A stretch of DNA of 64,000 bases from Planctomycetota bacterium (GCA_022711465.1 JAKLEZ010000010.1:150646-214645), one strand, 5' to 3'; counted from the first letter of the stretch, positions 8,924-17,581 are shown. Numbers and translations: made by a program. Notes: generated by a model from the letters alone, not told the origin.

Positions 8924-9946
8924 ATGGGATCAGCACGCGACGTACACTACTACCTGCCGGTGAACGATGACGCCATGCGCTGGGGCATCTACCTGACGGG
9001 GATCGGGCGGGCAACAACTCCGCCGGGATCCGTCTACCCCCGGCAAGCCCATCCTCACCTGTACCACTTCCGCTGGGAGCAGGGACGTCAACTCCCGGAG
9101 TTCGCGCTGCTCCTGATCAACAAGGGAACTGGCCTTTTCGAGTCGAAGACCACCGGGCCGCTGCCGGTCCGTCCCCAGAGCGTCATTTTCCTGTTTCCGG
9201 GCGTGTGGCACCGGTATCGGCCGTCACCCAAGGTCGGCTGGACGGAGCGGTGGCTCTGTTTCAGCGGCGAACTGGCCCATCGGCTGATGGACATAACCCT
9301 CCTCCAACGCGAGTGCCCGGTGCGTCGCATCACCGGCTCGGAGCTGCTGGTCAGGTGCTTCGACGAGCTGATCGACAAGGTCCTGGTTAATCCGGCCCGC
9401 AATTCAATTCTCCTGTCACTGCACGCGCTGGGCCTGCTGGGCACCGTCATCGAGGCGGTCGCGGGCATCAGACTGCCCAGCGCCCTGGAGCCCTCGGTTC
9501 AGCTTGATCTGCCCGCAGACTCGGTGGTCTCCGGAGCCCTGGCCCGAATATGGACCCGCGGCCATCAGGCCATCTCCGTCAAGCAACTTGCCGAAGGAGT
9601 GGGCGTGACCCAACGAACCCTGGAACGCCGGTTCCGGCGCTATATCGGCCATTCGGTTGTTGAGGAGATCATTGCCTGCCGGGTGAACCGGGCGAAACGT
9701 CTGCTCGAGGAGACGGACATGCCAGTGAAGGCGATCGCATACCTGGCAGGATTCCCGAGCGAGCAGCGCATGCGGGTCGCTTTTGCCCAGCGCGAGGGGG
9801 TTACGCCCCGCAAACTCCGGCGGCGTTCCCGCGGGGGGCATGCCGAGGCAGGCCGGCAGAATGACCAAGGGCCGTTCGAAACGCCCCCCCGGTGCCGAGA
9901 CACAGGCCATATCAAGAGAAGACTGACGCGCCCCGAGCACCCATAG
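8924..9946 (+). CDS. AraC/XylS-family transcriptional regulator
   Basis: A 340-aa protein from the ATG at 8924; the frame is open to 8846 but conserved-looking sequence begins at MGSARDVHYYLPVNDDAMRW. The N-terminal half is a cupin-like effector domain (PRQAHPHLYHFRWEQGRQLP, then a turn near FLFPGVWHRYRP). Residues about 206-303 hold the double helix-turn-helix of AraC proteins: ISVKQLAEGVGVTQRTLERR as first HTH and the signature VKAIAYLAGFPSEQRMRVAF as second. It sits 218 bp upstream of a glycyl radical enzyme and its activase on the same strand, so it most likely controls them in response to a small molecule, perhaps a sugar or diol. The ligand cannot be told from the sequence. Confidence 0.9.
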   Translation: MGSARDVHYYLPVNDDAMRWGIYLTGIGRATTPPGSVYPRQAHPHLYHFRWEQGRQLPEFALLLINKGTGLFESKTTGPLPVRPQSVIFLFPGVWHRYRPSPKVGWTERWLCFSGELAHRLMDITLLQRECPVRRITGSELLVRCFDELIDKVLVNPARNSILLSLHALGLLGTVIEAVAGIRLPSALEPSVQLDLPADSVVSGALARIWTRGHQAISVKQLAEGVGVTQRTLERRFRRYIGHSVVEEIIACRVNRAKRLLEETDMPVKAIAYLAGFPSEQRMRVAFAQREGVTPRKLRRRSRGGHAEAGRQNDQGPFETPPRCRDTGHIKRRLTRPEHP

Positions 9947-10164
9947 CCACTCCCGTTCGTTGCGGATCGTGAAGCCGGCGGCTCGCCGCCCCGCGGGCCG
10001 GGCGGCGTACACCGGTCGACGCCCTTCGGGCACGAATGGCAAGTGGTGCGGCGCGGCGGAACGAAGTTCGCCCCTATCGCAGTGGCCCGGCCCATTGTAT
10101 GCTTCTCTTTGCCTAGGTCTTGGCGTATGCTCGAGATCATGTCCTGGCTCGTGAGGGTCCATCG

Positions 10165-12465
10165 ATGGATGCAGACCAAGGGAAACTCAGTCGTCGAGGA
10201 TTCGTCAAAGCCCTGTCCGGTTCGGTTGCGGCGGGCGGCATGCTGGGGTCGATGGCGAGTGGAGCACCCGCTTCGCCCGAACAGAGCGTCCCTGTCGCCA
10301 GCTGGTCGCGCCGCTGGCGGCCGGCCGCGCCAAAGAGGCTTTCCGAAGCCACTCACGCTTTGGCGGCTCGCGCCATGAGCGGGGAACACGGCCGTTCGCT
10401 CAAGGAGGCCGACTTCGCCCTCTCGCCGGCCGATCTCCAAGAGGCCACCCCCAACATGAAGTACGCCAGAGCGGCCATGCTGGTGGCCCAGAAGGCTCCC
10501 CTGCGAATCCTGCCGGGCGAGTGGATCGTGGGATCGGCCACCATGCTGGACGGCCCTCGGCACATGACTCCGCTGGCCGGAGTGCCCAGCACCAGCCACA
10601 CCACCCTCGGCTTTCACAAAGTCCTCGAATGCGGCTATAGCGGGCTGCGGAGACAAATCGCGGAGCGGCTGGCCCGGGGCGACCTCCAGAAGGAAGTAGG
10701 GGCACCACAATCCCGCTCCGCGACGTCGATCTCGCCCGGCGAGGACCTGCTCCAATCCATGCTCCTGTGCCTGGAGGCCGCCGAAGCCTGGCACCGCCGG
10801 CACATGGAGCAGTTGGATGAACTCGCCGCAGCCGCCACCGGCCCGGAGCGCGACGGCTACCGCCGGGCACGGGAGGCCCTTCGAGACGTGCCAGAGAGCC
10901 GGCCGCAGACCTTCCACCAGGCGGTTCAGTCGCTGTGGTTCACGTACGCGTTCCAGCGGTTGATGGGCAATTGGTCGGGCATCGGGCGCATCGACCAGAT
11001 GCTCGGGCCGTACCTGCAGCGCGATCTCGAGCACGGCCGGCTGACGCTGGATGAAGCCCGGGAGATCCTCGCCCACTTCTGGATCAAGGGCTGCGAGTGG
11101 ACGGGCGCCCCCGACGTGTTCGGCGGCACCGGCGACGCCCAATTCTACCAGAACGTCATTCTCTCCGGCGTGGACGCCGATGGCCGGGACATCACCAACG
11201 AGGTGACGTACCTGGTACTGGACATTGTCGAGGAGCTGCACATCAGCGACTTTCCCATCGCCGTGCGGATCAACCCGCAGACGCCCGAGCGGCTGCTGCG
11301 CCGGGTGGCTGAGGTCCAGCGGCATGGCGGCGGCACGGTCGGGGTCTACAACGAAAACGTCGTCATCGACGGCCTGGTGAAGCTCGGCTATCCGCTTGCC
11401 GAAGCCCGGACCTTCACCAATGACGGCTGCTGGGAAGCGCTGATCCCCGGCCGAACGACGTTCTCGTACGTGCCCTTCGACATGCTCGGGCTGCTCCAGG
11501 CCACGCTTGGCCTGAACGGCAGCGGCGACCCGCCCGCGTACCCCGACTTCGAGCACCTCTACGGCGCGTTCCTGGCCCATCTGGATCGGCATCTCGAATC
11601 CCACCACCGACAGGCTGACGGCTGGGCCCGAAACGGCGTCCCCGCGCCGCTGGTCTCGCTGTTTGTGGAAGACTGCATCGAGCGGGCCCGCGGCTACCAC
11701 GACCGTGGTTCGCGTTACAGTGTCCTCGCCCCGCACGCCGGAGGCATGGCGAATGTAGCCAACAGCCTGCTGGTCATTCGCAAGCTGGTATTCGAGGAGA
11801 AGTACATCGGCCTGACCGACTTTGTGCGCATTCTTCGCGATGACTGGAAGGGTCACGAGCACCTGCGCCGGCTGGTCCTGAACCGTTTCCGATTCTACGG
11901 CAACGACGACCCGGCGGCGGACGCCATGATGCGGCGCGTCTTTGACGACTACACGCGGCTGGCCGCACGGACCCGCGAGCGGGAGGGCGTACTCCGGCCG
12001 GCCGGGATCAGCACGTTCGGCCGGGAAATCGGATGGTCACGCCCTGCCGGCCATCGCCTGGCCACCGCCGATGGACACCGCGAGGGCGAGTACCTCGCCA
12101 CCAACTGCTCCCCATCACCCGGAACGGACCAGCAAGGCCCGACGGCCGTCATCCGGTCCTACTGCGGCCTGGACTTCACGCGGGCACCCAACGGCGCGAC
12201 CGTGGAGCTCAAAATCCACCCCGACAGCGTCAAGGACGAGGCCGGGCTGACCGCCCTGGTGGCCCTGATGCGCGGGTTCGTCCGCCTCGGCGGGTGGTTC
12301 ATGCACGTGGACGTGGTCGATTCGGCCATGCTGGTGGATGCCCAGCGTCATCCGGAGAAATACCCGAACCTGGCCGTACGCGTGGCCGGATGGTCCGCCC
12401 GGTTCGCCACCCTCGACCGGCAGTGGCAGGACATGGTCATCAACCGTACGCAGCAGGTGTGCTGA
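10165..12465 (+). CDS. Glycyl radical enzyme (pyruvate formate-lyase family) with twin-arginine signal
   Basis: A 766-aa protein. The ATG at 10165 follows GAGGG at 7 nt spacing; the frame extends upstream to 10120 without family character. The N-terminus is a textbook Tat signal: SRRGFVK, then a hydrophobic Ala/Gly stretch to about residue 35. The rest is a full-length glycyl radical enzyme. The thiyl motif is NDGCWE (Cys422, Glu424), the C-x-E form found in dehydratase/lyase members rather than the CC of pyruvate formate-lyase. The glycyl loop is RVAGWSARF (Gly742), with Trp where the family usually has Tyr. The substrate is unknown; diol dehydration or C-N/C-S cleavage are candidates. The activase follows 57 bp downstream. 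Export of a glycyl radical enzyme would be highly unusual. Confidence 0.88.
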   Translation: MDADQGKLSRRGFVKALSGSVAAGGMLGSMASGAPASPEQSVPVASWSRRWRPAAPKRLSEATHALAARAMSGEHGRSLKEADFALSPADLQEATPNMKYARAAMLVAQKAPLRILPGEWIVGSATMLDGPRHMTPLAGVPSTSHTTLGFHKVLECGYSGLRRQIAERLARGDLQKEVGAPQSRSATSISPGEDLLQSMLLCLEAAEAWHRRHMEQLDELAAAATGPERDGYRRAREALRDVPESRPQTFHQAVQSLWFTYAFQRLMGNWSGIGRIDQMLGPYLQRDLEHGRLTLDEAREILAHFWIKGCEWTGAPDVFGGTGDAQFYQNVILSGVDADGRDITNEVTYLVLDIVEELHISDFPIAVRINPQTPERLLRRVAEVQRHGGGTVGVYNENVVIDGLVKLGYPLAEARTFTNDGCWEALIPGRTTFSYVPFDMLGLLQATLGLNGSGDPPAYPDFEHLYGAFLAHLDRHLESHHRQADGWARNGVPAPLVSLFVEDCIERARGYHDRGSRYSVLAPHAGGMANVANSLLVIRKLVFEEKYIGLTDFVRILRDDWKGHEHLRRLVLNRFRFYGNDDPAADAMMRRVFDDYTRLAARTREREGVLRPAGISTFGREIGWSRPAGHRLATADGHREGEYLATNCSPSPGTDQQGPTAVIRSYCGLDFTRAPNGATVELKIHPDSVKDEAGLTALVALMRGFVRLGGWFMHVDVVDSAMLVDAQRHPEKYPNLAVRVAGWSARFATLDRQWQDMVINRTQQVC

Positions 12466-12522
12466 TGGAGTGATTGCGCACGCCCACGGCTCGCGGAGCG
12501 GCGACCCACAGTCGGTACTCCG

Positions 12523-13410
12523 ATGCTTACAGGGATGGTCTTTGACGTTCAGCGGTTCTGCACCCAGGACGGACCGGGCATCCGCACGACGGTCTTCCTC
12601 AAGGGTTGCCCCCTGCGCTGCGCCTGGTGCCACAACCCTGAATCGTGGAGCCTCCGCAAGGAGCTTCTGTTCTCGGCAACCCTGTGCATCGACTGCAAGA
12701 CATGCGAGGCGGTGTGTCCGAACGGAGCCGCGCGCCATGTGCTGGCACGGCGAGGGAGCCGCCCGGATGCCTGCGCCGCCTGCCGACGATGCGCCGCCCA
12801 CTGCCCCTCCGGGGCCATCACCACCGCCGGCCGGGAGATGACCACCGACGAAGTGATGCAGGAGGTTGAAAGAGACCGGATATTCTACAAGGAATCCGGC
12901 GGCGGCTGGACGCTTTCCGGCGGCGAACCCATGATGCAGTATCCGTTCACCCGCGAGCTGCTGACGGCCGGACGAAGGCTGGGCCTGCACGCCTGCATGG
13001 AAACCTGCGGCTACGCCCCGGCCGGACAATTCGCGGAGGTGGTTCCCCTGGTCGATTTGTTCCTGTGGGACCTCAAGCACACCGATCCGGTCCAACATCG
13101 CGAGTTGACCGGCGTCGCCCTCGACCCCATTCTCGATAACCTCCGGGCGGTGGATCGTGCCGGGGGACGAACCCTGCTGCGATGCCTCCTGGTTCCGGGC
13201 GTGAACCTGCGCGAGGAGCACCTCGACAAGGTCGCCGGGCTGCGGCGCGAACTGACCCATTGCCAGGGTGTGGAGCTGCTCGCCTTTCATCCGCTGGGCG
13301 AATCCAAATACGCGATGCTGGGCCTGGAGCCGCCCCCCTTCACGGTTGGGCCCCAGCCGGAGGAAATGGCCGTCGCCAGAGCTCATCTGGCAGAGAAGGT
13401 CTCAGCATGA
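12523..13410 (+). CDS. Radical-SAM glycyl radical enzyme activase
   Basis: A 295-aa protein. The radical-SAM cluster motif CPLRCAWC (CxxxCxxC) lies near residue 31. A ferredoxin-type insert with two Cys clusters follows (CIDCKTCEAVCP and CAACRRCAAHCP), as in activases of glycerol dehydratase-type enzymes and unlike the short PflA. GGEP (SAM-binding) and a glycyl-enzyme docking region follow. It reductively cleaves S-adenosylmethionine to place the radical on Gly742 of the upstream enzyme. The 57-bp spacing and shared strand indicate an operon. No export signal is visible, so activation would happen in the cytoplasm. A second ATG at 12535 is possible but has no spaced Shine-Dalgarno. Confidence 0.93.
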   Translation: MLTGMVFDVQRFCTQDGPGIRTTVFLKGCPLRCAWCHNPESWSLRKELLFSATLCIDCKTCEAVCPNGAARHVLARRGSRPDACAACRRCAAHCPSGAITTAGREMTTDEVMQEVERDRIFYKESGGGWTLSGGEPMMQYPFTRELLTAGRRLGLHACMETCGYAPAGQFAEVVPLVDLFLWDLKHTDPVQHRELTGVALDPILDNLRAVDRAGGRTLLRCLLVPGVNLREEHLDKVAGLRRELTHCQGVELLAFHPLGESKYAMLGLEPPPFTVGPQPEEMAVARAHLAEKVSA

Positions 13411-13591
13411 TCTCAGTCTCAGCATGATCCTGCGCACGGCAGGCATGGCACCTTGTCGTCCTCCCAGTGGCGGGATCGCTCGAGCAGGCTCGAGGTCATT
13501 CATCAATCCGCCGTCACCACTCGCACGGGCGGGCACAGCGACAGCGCGACTACGGCGGCGTCATGACCTCTCCGGGCGGGTGGCCGACCGC

Positions 13592-13616
13592 AAGCCACTC
13601 ACACTGGCAGTGGCTT
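13592..13616. terminator. Small inverted repeat at 3' end of convergent genes
   Basis: AAGCCACT and AGTGGCTT form an 8-bp stem with a 9-nt loop, overlapping the stop codon of the minus-strand zinc-ribbon gene and lying about 180 bp past the activase stop. It may terminate both transcripts. The 188 bp between the activase and this gene shows no other feature. Confidence 0.4.
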
Positions 13617-14459
13617 CCGTTTCCACACAATACGGATGATCCCAAGAAGCCAGACGAGCAACCAGAAGCCGCCCAGCGAAGGGACCAGCCAACGCGGAGG
13701 ACTGGTGTTGGAGGAGGTCCCTCCTCCGCGGTTGGTGAATGGGATCGAACCGGTCGATGGCATGGTTCCGGCCAGTAGCGACTGAATCGTACTCATGATT
13801 TCGGCAATCTCGACCTGCACCTGCGGCTTCTTCGTGTCAACGCCGGCCGCAGCCATCCATGCACGAAGCGTCTCCGCGGACAACCCGGTCGACCCCTCAA
13901 CAGGCTTTCCTGCAGCATCGAGATAGCTGCAACGATTCGATGAGACGTCCATCCTCATTGTGCTCGTCTTCATATCGCCCGCAGGCCCGGGATTCATCCT
14001 TAGCGCAAAGACCAGTTCATAGGGTCTGATCGGTATGCCGCTGCCTACTGTGTTCTGGCTGTGACTCTCCAAATCTAGGCCGGCGTATGCTCCGGAAGAC
14101 GGCGCCAAGTAATGCACGTTCATGGTCGTTTCCTGAACCAGAGGTACCACGCCGATGACCACGACGCTCACGACCATCGCGGGAACGGGGAGTATCAGGG
14201 TCCAGATGATCGCGAGGACCAGCGGAGGCAGCGGGCGGCGAGTCGTAGGCGTCACAATCCCCACTTCGCGGAGGTCAGAACCGCATTCCGGGCAGGTGAA
14301 CGTCGGCAAGCCCCGAACAGGATAGGAGCAGTTGCCACAGACAGGCACCGACACGGTCTGGCCTCGCCGAAGGCGGAGGATGGCAAGCACAACGATCACC
14401 ACGATCGCGAGAAGCAGAATCACGAAGATCAAGGAGATGGACGCCATTGGGACCCTCAC
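13599..14459 (-). CDS. Zinc-ribbon membrane protein, function unknown
   Basis: A 286-aa protein (or 282 aa from the second Met). A first transmembrane helix spans about residues 5-27. A small zinc ribbon follows with two CxxC knuckles, CGNCSYPVRGLP and CPECGSDL, a pairing common in planctomycete membrane proteins. A second helix pair lies near 80-110, and a last helix (LGGFWLLVWLLGIIRIVW) near the end. The soluble loop between holds no recognised enzyme motif. It lies just downstream of a truncated anti-sigma-like gene on the same strand, an arrangement that may once have been an operon. The product name is descriptive only. Confidence 0.75.
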   Translation of the reverse strand: MRVPMASISLIFVILLLAIVVIVVLAILRLRRGQTVSVPVCGNCSYPVRGLPTFTCPECGSDLREVGIVTPTTRRPLPPLVLAIIWTLILPVPAMVVSVVVIGVVPLVQETTMNVHYLAPSSGAYAGLDLESHSQNTVGSGIPIRPYELVFALRMNPGPAGDMKTSTMRMDVSSNRCSYLDAAGKPVEGSTGLSAETLRAWMAAAGVDTKKPQVQVEIAEIMSTIQSLLAGTMPSTGSIPFTNRGGGTSSNTSPPRWLVPSLGGFWLLVWLLGIIRIVWKRKPLPV

Positions 14460-14552
14460 CTTCCACGCCGCATCGAGGGACAGATGACCACCTGCTGCGA
14501 TTGTACCGCCAGGAGACGAGAGGGACAGTGCCCGGGCGGCGCGAGGGTAAGG

Positions 14553-14975
14553 CTACTCCGCCCGGTGTGCTCGGGGCATGAAACCGGAGGGCAGGCAAGC
14601 GACAATGTCGCGGCCGACGGGCGGCGACACGGTTCTGGGCACGCTCGATCTCGCGCTTCAGCGGCTCGCCGGCCGGGGAGGTCAGCGATTCAACAGGCTC
14701 GCGGAGCTGGGCGAACAAGCGATCGGCGGACAGAGCCGGCAGCGCGGGAAGGGACACGGCGACCGTAGTCTTCGGAGTGTCGGTTGCCGGCTTCGGCGAC
14801 AAGGCTCGCCACAGAGCGGGCAGAACCAGCACAAGAGCAACACACGCGGCGGCCGCCAGACCTATGGTGGCGGGCCGCCAGAATCGGCGCACCGGCTGAC
14901 TCTCTTGGTCGCGTGCGATTCGCAAGGAAGCAGGAACCGGCTCTTCGCGCAGGGCTCCGGACTGCCCCTCTATCT
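14553..14975 (-). pseudogene. Truncated, frameshifted anti-sigma-like membrane protein
   Basis: Reading leftward from about 14975, a frame gives EEPVPASLRIARDQ, a transmembrane helix (RPATIGLAAAACVALVLVLP), then a helical tail ending near REIERAQNRVAA. A shift of frame there gives a natural-looking end, VGRDIVACLPSGFMPRAHRAE, with stop at 14553. The part before the helix, where planctomycete anti-sigma factors carry their sigma-binding or zinc domain, is missing: the gene abuts the integrase fragment at 14978 in opposite orientation. I infer it was cut by the integration or deletion event that left that fragment. Identity as an anti-sigma factor is a guess from layout only. Confidence 0.5.
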
Positions 14976-14977
14976 TC

Positions 14978-15370
14978 GTGCCGACGAAGCGATGGAACCA
15001 CATTCGAGAAGCCCTGAGCGAGGGGCGGTGGGATGAACGCCGGGCGTTGCTGAACAACCTGAACCGGCGACTCGCGACGCTCCGGAAACGGGCGGGAGTC
15101 GCCAAGTTCACCTATCACGATCTCCGCCGTTCATGCATCACCAACTGGGCACAGGGTCTTCCTGCTCATGTGGTCCAAAGGCTGGCGGGGCACAGCGATA
15201 TCAAGACCACACAGCGCTATTACCTGTCCGTTCAGGAGGCCGATCTTGAGCAGGCGAGGCGGATTCAGTCGCGGGTACCGGAGCGAAGCCCCACTGACCC
15301 AAAACTGACCCAATCGGGCCCAAATGAGGGAGATCGGTCGGGAAAAGAAAACGGGCAATCACATAAGTGA
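14978..15370 (+). pseudogene. Tyrosine recombinase (integrase), C-terminal catalytic fragment
   Basis: About 130 codons matching only the C-terminal part of a phage-type integrase: YHDLRRSCITNWAQGLP (HxxR box), then LAGHSDIKTTQRYY with the second His/Trp position and the nucleophile Tyr. The tail (TDPKLTQSGPN) is of a kind seen in planctomycete integrases. The N-terminal arm-binding and core-binding domains and the first catalytic Arg are absent, so it cannot be active. It ends 24 bp from the 3' end of tRNA-Asp, the classic location of an integrase at a tRNA attachment site. It therefore marks the scar of an integrated element. Confidence 0.82.
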
Positions 15371-15394
15371 TTTCCCTTCAGCGGTTTACACGAA

Positions 15395-15468
15395 CGAGGC
15401 CGACGGGGATCGAACCCGCAACCTTCGGATCGACAATCCGATGCTCTAACCAATTGAGCTACGGCCCC
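15395..15468 (-). tRNA. tRNA-Asp (GTC)
   Basis: A 74-nt cloverleaf on the minus strand. The acceptor stem GGGGCCG pairs with CGGCCTC (one G-U pair), with discriminator G. The anticodon stem TCGGA/TCCGA encloses the loop TTGTCGA with anticodon GTC. The T-loop TTCGATC lies within GCGGG/CCCGT. CCA is not encoded. The decayed integrase abuts its 3' side. Confidence 0.96.
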
Positions 15469-15542
15469 AGGTTGTCGTCAGTGGCGACGCAGACCAGCCG
15501 CCGCTCTGACCCCGTGGCCCGTCACGAGCCACAGAGCACTCT

Positions 15543-15570
15543 AGTTTAAGCCCGGCCCGGGAGTTGTCAA
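15543..15570 (-). promoter_or_regulatory. Probable sigma70-type promoter of tRNA-Asp
   Basis: On the minus strand TTGACA (15570-15565) and TAAACT (15548-15543) are spaced 16 bp, about 75 bp upstream of the tRNA 5' end. Confidence 0.6.
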
Positions 15571-15827
15571 GCAGGCTGGGCGAGAAACCCCGAGCGCCGA
15601 GCCGCCGGGGCCGTCGTCCCCCGGCACTGGTTCGTGCTGCGTCAACACGTTTCCACGCCCGGGCAATCCGCAACACACCCTGGGCCTGCGCTCTGACGTG
15701 CCAGCCCCTGGCGCATCTGCCCGCCGGAAATGCGGGCGGACAACCGAGCGGCCGGGCCGGGCGAGGGAGGCCCCGGCCGAGTCCGGCCTGCGGGCCCATC
15801 CGCGGTCGGCTATGGGCCCGAGCAAGC

Positions 15828-15856
15828 TTGCGTGCCCTGGACAAAGCGATTAGACT
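15828..15856 (+). promoter_or_regulatory. Possible promoter of the FHA gene, near-leaderless
   Basis: TTGCGT and TAGACT are spaced 17 bp. The -10 ends only 8 bp before the ATG at 15865, which lacks a Shine-Dalgarno, so the transcript could be almost leaderless. Confidence 0.35.
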
Positions 15857-15864
15857 TGGCACAC

Positions 15865-16398
15865 ATGAAGGTTTCTCTGGTCATGCTGAAGGACAACGGG
15901 GTGGTCAAGGACTTTCCCATCGCCTTGGGCCAGACAGTCATCGGCCGCCGCGAGGACTGCGACCTGCGAATTCCCCTCAAGGAGATCTCCCGCAAACACG
16001 CATTGCTCATGGTCGGCGACAAGATGGTGAGCATTCGCGATCTGGGCAGCGCCAACGGCACCTACATCAACAACCAGCGGGTCGTCGAGCATAAGCTCTC
16101 CCCTGGAGACCACATCGTGGTCGGGCCAGTGGTGTTCACCATCCAGATCGACGGTCAGCCTTCGGAGATTCGGCCCGTCAAGACTCGCCTGGAGGCCCGT
16201 GGACCGTCCGTAGACGAACAGAAGATCACGATGAAGAAGCCCCGCCCTGCCGATGACGATGATATCGACATCGATCTGGACGATGAGGAGAACGACGCGA
16301 TCAGTGCCCTCGAGGCCATGACCAACTCCGACGAGACCACGGAAATCGACCTGGACGATTCCGGTCCCGATCTTCCTCCGCCGCCCAAGAAAAGGTAG
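15865..16398 (+). CDS. FHA-domain protein with acidic tail
   Basis: A 177-aa protein. Residues about 1-90 are a forkhead-associated domain, which binds phosphothreonine peptides: VIGRREDCDLRIP, then ISRKHALL, and SANGTYINNQRV (the GR, SxxH and NG signature residues are all present). The C-terminal half is low-complexity and strongly acidic, with runs such as DDDDIDIDLDDEEND, and ends in PPPPKKR. The ATG at 15865 is chosen because the FHA fold begins right there; the frame stays open to 15730. Partners are likely Ser/Thr kinases such as the one at 55547 in this window, but there is no adjacent kinase. A GH2 relic lies just downstream. Confidence 0.88.
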   Translation: MKVSLVMLKDNGVVKDFPIALGQTVIGRREDCDLRIPLKEISRKHALLMVGDKMVSIRDLGSANGTYINNQRVVEHKLSPGDHIVVGPVVFTIQIDGQPSEIRPVKTRLEARGPSVDEQKITMKKPRPADDDDIDIDLDDEENDAISALEAMTNSDETTEIDLDDSGPDLPPPPKKR

Positions 16399-16400
16399 CC

Positions 16401-16772
16401 CCCAGGTTCCCCGTGCTGTACGACTACGCCGACTACAAGTTCACACCGCAGGAGTATGAAGTCTGGCATCGGAACGTGCTCGCCGACAGAGCCGGCTGGA
16501 TGGCCCGGCTCTGGGATCATCCCTCGGTCATCCTCTAGGTCTTGTCCAACGAATCGTGGAACGACGACCAGGGGGAGGAGGGGCCGTTTCAGGACTTCGT
16601 CAGCATGTTGGATGCAGCCCGCCCGACGGTACGCACCGGCACAAGGACCCGGGAGAACGATGATGTCCATCCCTGCGGCAATGTCACCGAGACCGACGAA
16701 GGCCATCTCCAGCAATGCCTCGCGGGCTGGCTCAAGGAGTCCGGCGAGCTGTTGCAGCGTCTCTCAGCCTGA
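16401..16772 (+). pseudogene. Glycoside hydrolase family 2-like relic with nonsense codon
   Basis: The frame reads LYDYADYKFTPQEYEVWHR..., then WDHPSVIL-stop-VLSNESW. GH2 enzymes carry (N)HPSVIxWxxxNE, where the Glu of NE is the acid/base. Here the Trp codon TGG has become TAG (16536-16538), directly before the catalytic NE. Homology starts abruptly just after the FHA stop and ends at a stop at 16772, so both ends of a typical 600-1000-aa enzyme are missing. It is a decayed fragment of a beta-galactosidase/mannosidase-type gene. Confidence 0.6.
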
Positions 16773-17184
16773 CACCTCTGACCTGCAGGGCCACTTTGGA
16801 GCCACTCAGGTGGTCGGTCAGCTGCTTGCCCACCTTGCCCACCGCCAACCGCCCCGGGCCGGGTAGTCCAATCGCCACCCTCTGCTGCTGCTTCCGCCGC
16901 GGTAGGCCCGCCCACCCGTTGGTCCGATCTAGTTCTGCTTGGCCTCTGATCAACGAGGTAAATGCTTTCACTGCCTCAGCGAGGTGCAGCGGCGGGTGGA
17001 AGAATTGGAGCCGGCCGCTGAAGGAGTGGAGGCCGCGGAACGAGCGCGAGAGGCTCATGACCGCTGCGTTGCTCCCTGAATCCACCCGCTGACTACCACC
17101 TATTCGCGACCCCGCAAGCCTCCTGGAAGCACACCAGATTTCTCTTGACCTGCTCAAGAATTCCTTGAAAAACGCAGAAATTGT

Positions 17185-17213
17185 TTGACAGGTTCGGTAA
17201 TCTGGGTTAAGAG
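17185..17213 (+). promoter_or_regulatory. Possible promoter of the giant lipoprotein operon
   Basis: TTGACA (17185-17190) and TAAGAG (17208-17213) with a 17-bp spacer. The -35 is perfect, the -10 weak. It would give a leader of about 360 nt. Confidence 0.4.
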
Positions 17214-17393
17214 TACCTTAGTTCACAGCCCGAGCTAGCGGACGAAGCTATACGCGAAGTCGAGTCTGGTCGCGCATTCCTTTCCACCCTCTAGCCCGGA
17301 CAGGTCAGATCCTATCTCGAAACCGATGCACGCAGTGCCTCACCCGTGGATTCAGAGGGTTTCGGGATAGCGAAGTGGGGTGTCTGGATTCAA

Positions 17394-17560
17394 TCGCGCT
17401 GGCCTTCCATGCGGCGGTAGCGGTTAGCGCCGGCGCGGTGCGTTATTTAGTGGTCACATCGCTTCCGCGAAGTCGAATCGCGCAGGCCTTCCATGCGGCG
17501 GTAGCGGTTAGCGCCGGCGCGGTGCGTTGTTTAGTGGTCACGTCGCTTCCGCGAAGTCGG
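17394..17560. repeat. 84-bp tandem duplication in the leader
   Basis: Two adjacent copies (17394-17477 and 17478-17560) differ at only a few bases. Each contains a Cys/Gly-codon-like GC-rich core (GCGGCGGTAGCGGTTAGCGC) and ends in CGCTTCCGCGAAGTCG. A partial third copy of the end (GCGAAGTCGAGTCTGGTCGC) is visible near 17255. The duplication lies directly upstream of the lipoprotein Shine-Dalgarno. Confidence 0.85.
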
Positions 17561-17581
17561 GGCCAAGGGAAGAGGACTACC

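Larger units (their letters stand above)
16773..17581. other. Non-coding region ahead of the giant lipoprotein gene
   Basis: About 800 bp. The first 400 bp show only short frames without family character on either strand and may be decayed DNA. A promoter-like pair lies at 17185-17213 and an 84-bp tandem duplication at 17394-17560. The latter part would be a leader of roughly 370 nt. Confidence 0.5.

Noticed and set aside
9640..11862. 740-codon minus-strand frame
   Set aside because: Overlaps the AraC-type and glycyl radical enzyme genes antisense; no recognisable domain.
17375..17581. Upstream extension of the giant lipoprotein
   Set aside because: It is made of the 84-bp duplication and would bury the lipoprotein signal; GAGG sits before the ATG at 17582.
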